Position numbers and translations under genes: made by a program | Assembly (NCBI RefSeq): GCF_030812295.1 | Contig: NZ_JAUSSK010000001.1 | Coordinates: 496,001 to 560,000 of the forward strand | Length of the DNA stretch: 64,000 bases | DNA from: Luteibacter jiangsuensis | GTDB lineage: Bacteria; Pseudomonadota; Gammaproteobacteria; Xanthomonadales; Rhodanobacteraceae | Direction of reading: 5' to 3' | The notes under the pieces: generated by a model | What the model was told of the DNA's origin: nothing | Databases searched by the model: none | Seen by the model: only the letters and a program-made list of their open reading frames with translations | Shown: positions 7,716-17,700 of the stretch, piece by piece | How positions within the stretch are numbered: position 1 is the first letter of the stretch | Layout: every line of letters starts with the position of its first letter

Positions 7716-8516
7716 TGAATCATTTGCCATCGGCGAATGACGCGGATATTAATGTCGAAACAGGGGCTGAAGGCCAGCTTGTTTATCGCCATCATTTAGC
7801 GTGACGGAAACCGAAATGGATAATCGTAGCGTTACGCAAATCGGCCCATATACGTTATGCGAATCGTTGGTAATTACCACGGTTTGCGCAGTCAGTCCCG
7901 AGTCCTCGCAATTGACCAAATCGTACGTTAGCGTTTGGTCATTATCGCTGTTGCACATAGGGGTTGCCTGTGTTCCCCCGGCTATCAAACTCCGCGCTCC
8001 CAGCTTCGACGAGGCCAGATCCACGCGTGAGAAGAAACTCCGATATGTCGACAGCCTGTACGCTCCCATGCCGACCTGAACTTCGGTGCGAATGCCCTCG
8101 ACACCGCCATAGCTCGCTTTGACGAGGCGCACCTCGAAGAGATTCTGGAATCGTGGCTGGTCTACATAGTTAGCCGTCCGAAGCAGACGATGCGCGACGA
8201 GCCAACATGGCGTACCGGACTCGATTTTGTCTCTACAGTTCTTCTCTGGCTGACGAAGACGACGTCGAGAGAGATGAAGATCTACTCCCTCCAGGGAGTA
8301 ATTCATCGACTGTCGAATCTTTACGGTCAACTGCATGTGGCTTGGCCGGCGTAGATGGTTAATCGCCCCGCGCGCCTGGCCCAGTCATAGCGTATGGACA
8401 GAGACCGTCACCTCAGGCGATCTGAACATGTGATCAGCTTCTCCAAGGCCATTCTCCGCGACTAAGCAACGCCATAGGACGCCTGCAACCGACGGGTTCA
8501 ACGCCAGTTCGCATTG
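7716..8516. other. Low-confidence region with competing open frames on both strands
   Basis: No confident gene in 800 bases of lower-GC DNA. A 195-codon frame (8336-7749, minus) has mixed third-position bases and an end rich in beta-strand-like sequence (HNVYGPICVTLRLSISVSVT). On the plus strand an 87-odd-codon frame (about 8076-8354) reads as helices (ARFDEAHLEEILESWLVYIV) but lacks a start codon. One may be a gene fragment. I cannot decide which. Confidence 0.3.
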
Positions 8517-11500
8517 CTACTGCATGCGAGTCTCATCGCCCGGCTCAAGCTCGGTTCGCCGCGTGGCATGCGCGATGCGTTCCGAGCTTTGGCCGCCAGA
8601 CTTTTTTTGACGGCGCGCAATAACGTCCTGCGCCGTCGACCCGAGCACGGCATCCAACTGTAAGCGACCCGCCGCAGTCAGAACGATCGCCGCACCCTCG
8701 CCCTCTAGATTTTGACCGTGCAGGTCACCATCTGACCCACCGTCGCGCCAGCAGTATGCGGTCGCCATCACCCCGCCGCTGCTATCAAGCCAGGTCCGTT
8801 CATCGTCGGTGTACCATTGCATCTCGGCAGCGAACGCCGGATTTAGGGTGAGCTCCCAGCGTGGGAGCGCGCCCAGCCCCACGCGCGTCACGCGCTGCAT
8901 TGGCGTGCCCTCGTCGGATAGTCCCTCGGCCAAGTCTAACGGATCCCCCGTGTCCGGTATCCGCACCCCGAATAGGCGCAGGCGAGTCCACTCGTAGTGC
9001 ATCGAGCTGTAATGCCCCTTGAACTGGGTGATTTCAGCAAACACGGTATCCTTACCAACCTGCTCCTCGAGGTCGTGCTCAACCTGGTCCAGCCAGTCGT
9101 CCTCGTTGCCGTAACCACGCGGCAATGTCGGTCGCGCAACGAAGTCCGGACGAGCATCGACTGAAGTTCGCGTCCACTGCACCGCCTGGTGGAACTCGCG
9201 TAGCAATTCATCGTCGCGGATAGCGGGAAGACGGCCGGCGGCGGCAAGTTCTCCGGCGATATGCCTTAACGCACGCAAGCCGGCGAGAACATGCGGAAAG
9301 AAGTAGGTCATCTGTAAGCCAAGCATCGACAAGGTTTGCTCGAGACGACGGATGCCCGGCTGCCCAAAAGCTTCCACGCCGCCCCACCCGTCGATCAATT
9401 GCTGCACTCGGCGACGCACATGATCCTCGTTCAACCCAGCGATCCCGGCCAAAGAAGCAATCAACGCCGAAAACGGCGCGCTCCAAGCCGCCGGGTCCGA
9501 CGCCAGCGGCGGACCGAAAGGGTGGCGGCGTAGCACCTCGATGCGCGATGGTGAACCGACCGGCGGCAGCGCTAGATTGTAGAAAGCGGGCATCGGCGCA
9601 GTGACTGGCGGAACGACCTCGCCCCACTGTTCGGCGAGGCGTCGCGCCAGAATGCGAACCGCGAAGTCGGCGTGCTTGGCGAGCGCTAGCACCCTCGCCG
9701 TCAAGGCGTCGTTGGGCTCCAACCCTGGTACGCTGCGTGCCAGTTGCAGGCCGCTAAGAATCGCATCCTCATCGTCGTGCCCGAGCAGGACCATGAGCAA
9801 AGTCTCAAACGCCGAGGGGTCAGAGACTGCCAAGGCAAGGGCAGCCCGGCCGGCATGCCATCTCAGCTCGGCCACGGGCATGGTGACGAGGCGCTCGACC
9901 AGTAGGGCCGCAACCTGAGCATCCGAGCAAATGCTGCCATCAAGCACGTCCTGACCCAACCGGTAATCGCGAGTATGCGGCAGCTGCTCCTCGACGGCGG
10001 CCCAGAGGGCAACCCAGTCGGGCGAAGCTGTGAGCACCGGTAAGATCGTTTCGACATCCCACAGCAGCGAGTTGACCTGCTCCTCGCCGGACACCAAGGC
10101 CGCGGCGAAGTTGGCGTAGGCAATGTCGTGCACTCCTTCGCCCTCTAGCTGGAGGCGAACCGAGAAGTAGTGGCGTAGATTACCGCCCCACACCCAGGAC
10201 CAACGCGCACCGCGATCGTCACGGCTGGGATAGTCGGCCACCAGGCGCCTAGCAATGTCGATTTGCGCTTCCGCCAACGCGCGCTTGGCTAGGTCGAAGC
10301 GGGCCCGATCGTACTCTTGCAGTTTGGAGTGACGATCGAATAGCGCCAGGGCCGAAGAAAAATCTGTGGTCGGCAACAGACGATGGAAGGCGCGCGAAGC
10401 GTCGTGGCCAATTTCGCCCGCCTGCGCTTCCGCATCCAAGCGTACCGCAAGAGAGAACATATCCGCCTCCCTGTCGTAAGGCGACGGCGTGCTTCCGCCC
10501 GTGCGCGCGATCGGCGGAGCACTGCAGAGGCGCTGCAAGGCGGCATCCACACGCGCGAGGTCTTCACTACGGGCAACCAGCGCCGTGCGCAACGCCCGGA
10601 GTGCATCAGGCCGCACGTCGATTAACGCGTGGATTTCGATGTTCTCAATCATCCGATCTCGCACAGTCGCGACTTGCTCGGTTGCTGCCGTGCGGATCAC
10701 CTGCTGAAGGAAGTCGAATTCTTTGTTTTCGCGATAGTAAGGAGCACGGTGGAACGGCAGGCACAGCGCCACCCACACATCGATGCACGGCGATAGGCGG
10801 TCCGGATCGCGTGAAATCGTGCCTTTCATTAGCGCATCTATCATGGCCGGAAACTCAATCAACCCGTTATCGAGCAAGGCTTGGCCAATGCTCCAGCCCA
10901 GTGCCGCGCTCTCGGCCGCCGCTTCTATCACCAACACGTGCGCCAGCCGGTGCGCAGCGTCGCGTCCCTCGGTGGACCCCATGCCGATCGCTTGCCGCGT
11001 CAGCACCCGAACACGTTGGGCGCGCCCCGCTGGGTCGGCGCCATTTGCTGCCTGCAGCAACTCGGACCAGAACGCGTATTGGGGATCCTTTTTGGCGCGC
11101 AGCGCGTAGCCCAAGGTCTGACCGCGCTGTTGAGCCAGCAACTCCCTAGCCCGCGCTGTTCGCCCGATGCGCGTGTAGGTGTTCGCCAGGCGCGCCGTGC
11201 TCGCCAGGAACTGACTAGGGGTGTCCTCCTCGCGCAGGATCATCAACGCGTCGAGTCGCCGTTCGGCCTCTTTCGGATCCTGCCCTAGCCTTGCGAGCGC
11301 CTCGGCCATTAAGAACTGCAGAGGCACATGGCGACCGCCTTGTGGAGGCGCTTGTTCGAGAGCGTGATCGAATGCGAGAATAGTCGCGGTGAGCTCAGTG
11401 ATGCCCATCCGTGCGGCAGAGCCGAGTATCGAGCGCAACAAGGCGTGTGCGGCGCGGTCGAGCAATTGCGCCCCGATGTGCTCGTCAATCCCGCCCGTCC

Positions 11501-14500
11501 CAGCGCGGCCGACGTAGCGCATCAAGTCTGCACACAGATTGGCGGCCGACCCGGCCGGCGTTCCCATCGGATCACGTCGCGTCCATGCAGCTAGTGCGCC
11601 GACATCCGTGGCGAATTGTTGCAGTGGACGCAGGACCGCTCGGCCGGGCGGCGTCGATGCGGGCACGGACTCATCCAGCCACGTGGCGAGCTCAGCGTGA
11701 TCCATAACGGCACGCGCCACGTACGTACCGGCCTCGTAATCGGTTACGTCATTGAGTTCGGCGATCGCCGGAGCGGTCAAGGACTTGTACAACTGCTTGG
11801 CCGCAGCAAGCTGACCTCGACGGGCGGCCTGTAAGGCCGCGCCGCGTCGATACCCCCTCGGCACCTTCGAGAGCGCGACGGTATCGGACACAGCTTCGCC
11901 GATCGCGAAGACCGCCTCCTCTGTATGATCGGTCGAAGGGTCGAGCAGTAGATAGTGGGCGGCTTGCACCGCAAAGTAGGTGCGATCGTTCGGCTCAAGT
12001 CGATAGTCCGTGATTAGCGCATCGCGGTCGGCAAGCGGCTCGCGGCGGAGGGCTGCAAGCGCCGCACGGCGACGTAAGTCCAGCCCCACCTCGTCCGGAT
12101 CATCAATAGGTCGATCCTCGCAACGCAGAGCGACCACGAAGCGTTCGACGCCCGCGACTATTTCGCTGGGAGAGCGGAAATCGACTGCTCGGCTTACCCA
12201 GTCTGCGAACTCATCCCGGCGATATATCGGGTCGCTGCCGTGCTTTTGGCTGCCAAAGTCATGCAGTGGCTCGATCCGCTCGAACAGGTGGCGCGCCCGA
12301 TCAAGGTTGCCTTGGGCCAACCACGCGTCCACGACCAAATAGCCATCGCCACCGACCTCATCCAGGAAGTCTTCCGCAGCCTCGAGCTCTCCCAATGCTA
12401 TCAGCGCGACTAGCGAATCGTCCGGTTCGTCGAACGCATCCGAACGTCGAGCCATCTCATCGGAAGCAAGGATGAGCTTGAAGGCGGCTGTCGGATCGAC
12501 GATGGCCATCAGGGATCGGAAAGCAAGGCGAATGTCGTCTCGGATGGCCGACGGCGCCCGCCCCTCAAGATATTGCGCGCGCAGCATCGCAGGCGTCGCC
12601 AACGCCAACGCTTCTTGGTGCGCTCCCGCGCGCATCAGATAGCGCGCAACTAGGAATCGCTGCGGCGAGGTCGGACCGGACTGCTCGGCAACGCTTACCA
12701 GCTGGCGATACAGGCGCGTCGAGTATTCTGCGTCTGGTACCCCATACCGGATCCGCTCCAACCGCGTCACGAACATACGAAAGCTGTTATGGAAGACCGA
12801 CCAGCCCTCGCCCGACCGTCTAAGCAAGTGACGCACACGGCCGAACGCGCGCTCGATGGCGGCGGCCGAGTACGCCCCCTCCAGCTGGCGCAAGTCAAGT
12901 GGTGCTTCTGCACGGGCGATCAAGCCCAGGATGTCCAGCACCTCGGCTTCCTGATCCAGACCCCGAAGGGCGGCGCGATACAGCGCGTCGATGTCGCCGA
13001 CGTATTCGAACCCGTCGCACAAGATGCGCTCCCGCGTGTCCTCGTCGTCCGCTGCCAGCAGGGCCTGTAGCAAGTAGTGCGTGGCCAGCGGGTGGCCTTG
13101 CGACAGCTCGCGCAGGCGCGTGCGCGAGATCGAGGGCAGCAGGCCGGTGGCATCAGCCAGGGCGGCAATTGCGGCCGGGGACAGCGACGCCATCTCGACT
13201 AGACGATCGGGCGATCGCGCCTGCTCCTGCACCGCTGGGGGAATGTCCGACAGTTCGACGCGTTGCGTCCCCAACACAAACAGTACGCCACTGGGTACCG
13301 ACGTTGGCAGCGGCAGGTCCGCGAGGAATGAACGCTCAGGTCGCTCCTCACGCGGGACGTGGTCCAGACCGTCCACGATGATCAGGGTTCGCAAGCCATC
13401 GGCCTGATAGCGCTCCCCGGCTTGCCACAGCAAGGTCTCTAGTTCCTCGCGGCGATCATGGGCGGACTCGCGCCGGAAGCGTAACCCCTGCAAGCCGGTA
13501 TTGCGCAAGGCTGCGATCAGGTCTTCGTGAAAGTCAGCGGACTCGCCGCGGCCGATACCCTGTGCATCACCAGGAACAAATGCCAAGTAGCGTACGACCA
13601 CCAGCTGCGGCTCGGCTTCTAAGGCTATCTGTAGCAGCGTGGACTTGCCCGAGCCAGGTGGGCCCACCAGCGACGCGTAGCCCGACACATTGGCACGTAT
13701 CACGCTCTGAAGCTGAGCTTCAGTTTCTGGGTTACGTTGCACGGTCGCACCGACGGGGAACTGGTGGCGATGACGCGGCTCGGTATCCCGCCAGCCCATC
13801 TCCTGCAAAAACTCCGCTCGGCTCCAGCGGTCGCGCTCCGGCACTAAAGCGACCAGATTGGGAAGCCGCTCGGCGATGCGATCGACCTGTGCTTGCGTGC
13901 GATCGGTGATTCCATAGCGCGTGGCGAAGTCCGGCTCGTCGCCATGCACAAGCTCCAGGTGCTGGAAGAAGCCTTCGAATTCGCCATCAGGCAAACCTGA
14001 CGCGATTCGCAAATCGTCGATGAATGCGCTCCAAGGCGTGGTCCGCCACTGTGCCAGCGTGCGCTCGGGGTGCTCCTGCCAGTCGGCAACGAATTGCCGA
14101 GTAGTGCCACACGCTTCCCCGAATCGATCGGTATCCGACGGCGTATCCGAGACCACCAACCGTAAACGAATGCGAAGCCCGGGGCAGCTGGCTCTCAACT
14201 CCTGCCAGGCGAGCACCAGCCCAGGCAGCAATCCGTTGGCACCCGTGAGCAGCGTGCCGATGCGAAATGCAACGGGATCGCGACTGGACTTGAACTGGTG
14301 ACCGATGGCCTCGGTGTCGTAACCGAGCACGACGTCGTCGGCGATCCCTGCACAGCGATCGGCCAGGCCTACCCAGCGAAGGTCACCGCGCTGCAGGCCG
14401 TGGTAGATGGCGGCGGCGGCGCTGCCGTATTGACGGGTGTACCCGCGGATAGCGCGGCGTTCCCCTTCCGCCGGCGCGGTGGTGGGCGGTAGCGTCGGTT

Positions 14501-14537
14501 CAACGGTCTTAGAGGTACTCGAATCTGGGCTGTTCAT
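8517..14537 (-). CDS. Giant STAND-type NTPase with N-terminal Cap4-like nuclease domain
   Basis: A 2006-residue protein. Residues about 35-85 contain GYTRQYGSAAAAIYHGL, then IADDVVLGYDTEAIGHQFKS. This is the G-x-x-x-Q...D...QxK layout of Cap4/DUF4297-type PD-(D/E)xK DNases. A P-loop, GPPGSGKST, lies at about 293-301 and a Walker B strand, LIIVDGLDHVP, at about 383-393, typical of STAND/NACHT NTPases. From about 600 onward it is almost all helical, TPR/ARM-like repeats. The last 200 residues form a separate domain with YCWRDGGSDGDLHG and GEGAAIVLT. This effector-NTPase-sensor order is that of Avs-like defence proteins. ATG 14537 follows a TTG at 14570 that overlaps the upstream stop, and either could be used. 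It is coupled to the 70-residue gene and the YobI-like gene. Confidence 0.8.
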   Translation of the reverse strand: MNSPDSSTSKTVEPTLPPTTAPAEGERRAIRGYTRQYGSAAAAIYHGLQRGDLRWVGLADRCAGIADDVVLGYDTEAIGHQFKSSRDPVAFRIGTLLTGANGLLPGLVLAWQELRASCPGLRIRLRLVVSDTPSDTDRFGEACGTTRQFVADWQEHPERTLAQWRTTPWSAFIDDLRIASGLPDGEFEGFFQHLELVHGDEPDFATRYGITDRTQAQVDRIAERLPNLVALVPERDRWSRAEFLQEMGWRDTEPRHRHQFPVGATVQRNPETEAQLQSVIRANVSGYASLVGPPGSGKSTLLQIALEAEPQLVVVRYLAFVPGDAQGIGRGESADFHEDLIAALRNTGLQGLRFRRESAHDRREELETLLWQAGERYQADGLRTLIIVDGLDHVPREERPERSFLADLPLPTSVPSGVLFVLGTQRVELSDIPPAVQEQARSPDRLVEMASLSPAAIAALADATGLLPSISRTRLRELSQGHPLATHYLLQALLAADDEDTRERILCDGFEYVGDIDALYRAALRGLDQEAEVLDILGLIARAEAPLDLRQLEGAYSAAAIERAFGRVRHLLRRSGEGWSVFHNSFRMFVTRLERIRYGVPDAEYSTRLYRQLVSVAEQSGPTSPQRFLVARYLMRAGAHQEALALATPAMLRAQYLEGRAPSAIRDDIRLAFRSLMAIVDPTAAFKLILASDEMARRSDAFDEPDDSLVALIALGELEAAEDFLDEVGGDGYLVVDAWLAQGNLDRARHLFERIEPLHDFGSQKHGSDPIYRRDEFADWVSRAVDFRSPSEIVAGVERFVVALRCEDRPIDDPDEVGLDLRRRAALAALRREPLADRDALITDYRLEPNDRTYFAVQAAHYLLLDPSTDHTEEAVFAIGEAVSDTVALSKVPRGYRRGAALQAARRGQLAAAKQLYKSLTAPAIAELNDVTDYEAGTYVARAVMDHAELATWLDESVPASTPPGRAVLRPLQQFATDVGALAAWTRRDPMGTPAGSAANLCADLMRYVGRAGTGGIDEHIGAQLLDRAAHALLRSILGSAARMGITELTATILAFDHALEQAPPQGGRHVPLQFLMAEALARLGQDPKEAERRLDALMILREEDTPSQFLASTARLANTYTRIGRTARARELLAQQRGQTLGYALRAKKDPQYAFWSELLQAANGADPAGRAQRVRVLTRQAIGMGSTEGRDAAHRLAHVLVIEAAAESAALGWSIGQALLDNGLIEFPAMIDALMKGTISRDPDRLSPCIDVWVALCLPFHRAPYYRENKEFDFLQQVIRTAATEQVATVRDRMIENIEIHALIDVRPDALRALRTALVARSEDLARVDAALQRLCSAPPIARTGGSTPSPYDREADMFSLAVRLDAEAQAGEIGHDASRAFHRLLPTTDFSSALALFDRHSKLQEYDRARFDLAKRALAEAQIDIARRLVADYPSRDDRGARWSWVWGGNLRHYFSVRLQLEGEGVHDIAYANFAAALVSGEEQVNSLLWDVETILPVLTASPDWVALWAAVEEQLPHTRDYRLGQDVLDGSICSDAQVAALLVERLVTMPVAELRWHAGRAALALAVSDPSAFETLLMVLLGHDDEDAILSGLQLARSVPGLEPNDALTARVLALAKHADFAVRILARRLAEQWGEVVPPVTAPMPAFYNLALPPVGSPSRIEVLRRHPFGPPLASDPAAWSAPFSALIASLAGIAGLNEDHVRRRVQQLIDGWGGVEAFGQPGIRRLEQTLSMLGLQMTYFFPHVLAGLRALRHIAGELAAAGRLPAIRDDELLREFHQAVQWTRTSVDARPDFVARPTLPRGYGNEDDWLDQVEHDLEEQVGKDTVFAEITQFKGHYSSMHYEWTRLRLFGVRIPDTGDPLDLAEGLSDEGTPMQRVTRVGLGALPRWELTLNPAFAAEMQWYTDDERTWLDSSGGVMATAYCWRDGGSDGDLHGQNLEGEGAAIVLTAAGRLQLDAVLGSTAQDVIARRQKKSGGQSSERIAHATRRTELEPGDETRMQ

Positions 14538-14566
14538 GTTCACATTCTTTAGGCAGAAGATCTCGA

Positions 14567-14779
14567 TCAACTCGAGCTGCCGGCCGAAGTAGAGATGGCG
14601 CTCGGCGAAAAGGGGATTTGTCGCTGGCTTCGGATCGTTGCCGGAAGGATATAGCTCGGCGGAAGCTTCAGTATCACGCCGTAGCTGCCCTCACCCGAGA
14701 CGCGGACGGCATGGATGCCGCCGGGAAAGCGGAGCATCTCCTGGCAAAGCGCGGGGTGGCTGTCGCTGAGCTTGGTCAC
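14567..14779 (-). CDS. 70-residue coupled linker protein of the STAND operon
   Basis: The GTG at 14779 overlaps the YobI-like stop (GTGA), and the TGA at 14567-14569 overlaps a possible TTG start of the STAND gene. It contains the segment CQEMLRFPGGIHAVRV, then GSYGVILKLPPSYILP, and a Ser-rich tail. It resembles no family I can name. Position alone suggests an adaptor between the two NTPases, as middle components do in three-gene conflict systems; this is inference. Both overlaps make it more than a chance frame. Confidence 0.6.
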   Translation of the reverse strand: MTKLSDSHPALCQEMLRFPGGIHAVRVSGEGSYGVILKLPPSYILPATIRSQRQIPFSPSAISTSAGSSS

Positions 14780-17700
14780 GCGACGTTCCGCCGCATCCGC
14801 CCTTTGACCTCGTCGTCCCCTTCTTCAAACCGAGTAAATAGCTGACGCGCCGCGAGCGCCGCAAGGATAGCGTCCGCTGTGGTAGTGCGCTTAATGCTGA
14901 AGTTCTTGCCCGGACGCAAACTGAGCCAGTTGCCGTCCCACGAACGAAGAATGGCCGAGATCGTGGACCATTTCATGAGGGGAATGGCGTGGACCATCAC
15001 CTCCATGAGGTGCACCTTGTCCGTGCTGAGCTCCTGTACCGCGCGTACCGCGGCCTGGCTCAGCGTCCCGGGAAAAACGAGGTTCGCGACGACGGCGTCC
15101 GCCGCTAGCTTCGTCAGCGTGGCCATCGCCTCCGGCGACTCCTCAAAGGGCAAGGCGTCCTGCGCCTGCAGCAGGCGCAGGGCATCGTCCACCGACATGA
15201 CAGCGTCCAGATAGAGCCGACAGATGAGAGCGAAGCTGAGCTGGTCCTCGAGGGTGGTGCCGCTGATCAGGGCCCATCTCGTTGCTGCGTAGGTCGCCTG
15301 AATCGGCAGCGGCCGCGAGATAATAACTTGCCAGATCGCCTCGGAGATCGCCAGTCTTCCGTGCCCAGCCATCTGCTCCAAGCGTGAATCCGTCACTTCG
15401 GCGGTCAGCAGTATGGGGTCGGCAATCGTCGTCGCCGACAACAGGGACACCGCCATGTCGTCGCTCAGCTGATCCTCGGCAAGGATCCACGCGGTAACTG
15501 CCGTGTCCGCCGGGTTATCTCGGCCAAGGGCCAGAGCGATCTCCGCGGCGTGGTCCACAGCGTAGTGCACGAGCACGCGCCGTAGTTCCTCGGCATCCCG
15601 TCCATCTGCGTCGCCCTCAATCCCCTCGCGCCGCCACGCTTCGAACGCGCGCAGCGCGCCGGCGCGATCGGTAATGCGATCCGCCTCCAGGGCGCTCGCC
15701 CAGAAACGTTGATCAATCACGTCGAGGGTGGCGAAGGCGCACTCGCTACGCTCAAAGTATCGCCGCGCCAGGCTCTCGTCGCTCGAAATGGCCGTGAGGG
15801 TGTGCATCGCCACGTCGGGACGCTCAGGCATCCTTCCGGGCTGGCTTAGCAGTTCGCGGACGATCGGTACTGGATAGCGCGCAACGAAATCCTGCATGCC
15901 CGAAACAGTGCTGGTCTCCACAAGGCGCGTCACCGTAATGGCCGCATCCGCGGCGGTGCTGTGCTGGTCCTCCAAACAGATGAGCTGCAGCATCGGCAAC
16001 GACGGGGCCAGGGCATCGGCCGCGATTAGCGCCTCCAGCACCTCGCGTGGCGTGCCGGCGGCGAGGTTCCCGAAACGCATCCCAGCCTTCTGAAGATAAG
16101 GCCAACCACGATCGAGGCGCGCAAGATGGGGGACAAGCAGCGAGACGTCGGACAAAGCCGCGATGCACTCACTCAACAGGCTATCGTCGGTATCGAGGCG
16201 CTGGATCTCGTTTGCATCGAGCTCATCGAGCACGGCCACGATGAGCGCCTGGCTAGTAAGGCTCTCGGACGGCCCACGCGCGCCGAGCACGGCAACTAAC
16301 AACGTGGACTTCAGCGCGTACAACGATCGTACGAGGTGAGCGGCCTCCCGCCGAGCGACCAACAGATCGACGGCGCTGCTGAAGCGGGCAATGTCCGCTG
16401 GAGTATCGTCAAGCACCTTGCGCAGGAAGCCCGTGGTCACATCGCTCGGGGCGTCGACGTAGGTGCGGCAGAGGTACGAAAGCAGGTCGGCAATGATGCC
16501 GCGCCCCTTGTCGATGTTCTCCAGCCGCAGCTTCTTTAGGAACTTTTCTGCGTCCGCGATAGGTGCCGCCACATCGCAAGCCTCGCCTTGCCGAAGCACG
16601 AGGACGAGCGCCATGTCCTCGCTGCTGATGGAGTGCCCGTAGAAATGCCCCAAGTAATCAGGGTAATCCTGGTCAAGGTGACCGGCATCCAGTAAATACT
16701 TAATCGTGTCATACCCCTTTAGCTCATCGCTAAATTCGTCACGGTAGCCTTCGCGCAAGCCACGTGCGAGGGTGAGACTCTGCAGGTCGGCCAGCTGAGC
16801 ATGCTTGGCTCTTAACTCAGCGTGGATATCCTCATCGTCGGCGACGATTGTGGAATAGCGCCTCAGATAGTCCATTTCCTCGAGTATCTCCGGCACGCGC
16901 ACAGACTGTCCGGCGCGCGCGCCGTTCGTAGCCACAATATAGTGTGCGGATTTCGATGTGGCGAAGCCATCGAACACGTCGTCCTCAATGAACTCGCTCA
17001 GACTGAAGCTCGCTCCATCGCGTTGTATCTGGGCCGGCACGAAGGAAGGATCAGCGCGTAGGACAGCGTGGTACCAGGCGAGCATTCGGAGCTCAAGCCG
17101 ACTCCGCGCCACGTCAGCCTGCTTCTCGAGTAGCGTCGTTTCGAGGCCACTGATCGCCTCTTTGAGCGCGCTGGTCTGGCGACCTCGCCAGTCGGCATAC
17201 CCGGTGATGAGGCGGAAGAGAAATCCGCTCCGCTTGGTAAGCTGCCAATACAGGTTCGAGTGAAGGTTCTTCACCACGATCATCGCAAAGAGCTTATTCC
17301 AGTTGAGCCGCAGATCGGTCATCAGGATCTGCGCGAAGACGTCAAGCTCATTGACGATATTCTTCACAAGCCGCATGTCATCGATTCGAAAACAGACGGA
17401 TTCGATCAGCTGGTCGTCGATTTGACTGGCAAAATCTTGCCCATTCAGTTGACGCCTCTTGAGCAGCTCGACCATCTTGGCGTGTGAATTCTCCTTGTTG
17501 ATCACCGGAACGACGGGGAGAATCACATCGAAGAATTTCGTTTTCTCCCCGCCGGCGAACAGCTCATCGTTCAAGGCGTAGATGAAGCGGACCGTCCGCT
17601 TAATTTGGGGAGATTCGTTGATGATTGCATTGATCTCGCGCAGTCGAAAGAAAACGTCCTGCACGCCAAAGCGGTCCAGATCCTCGACAACCACGACGTC

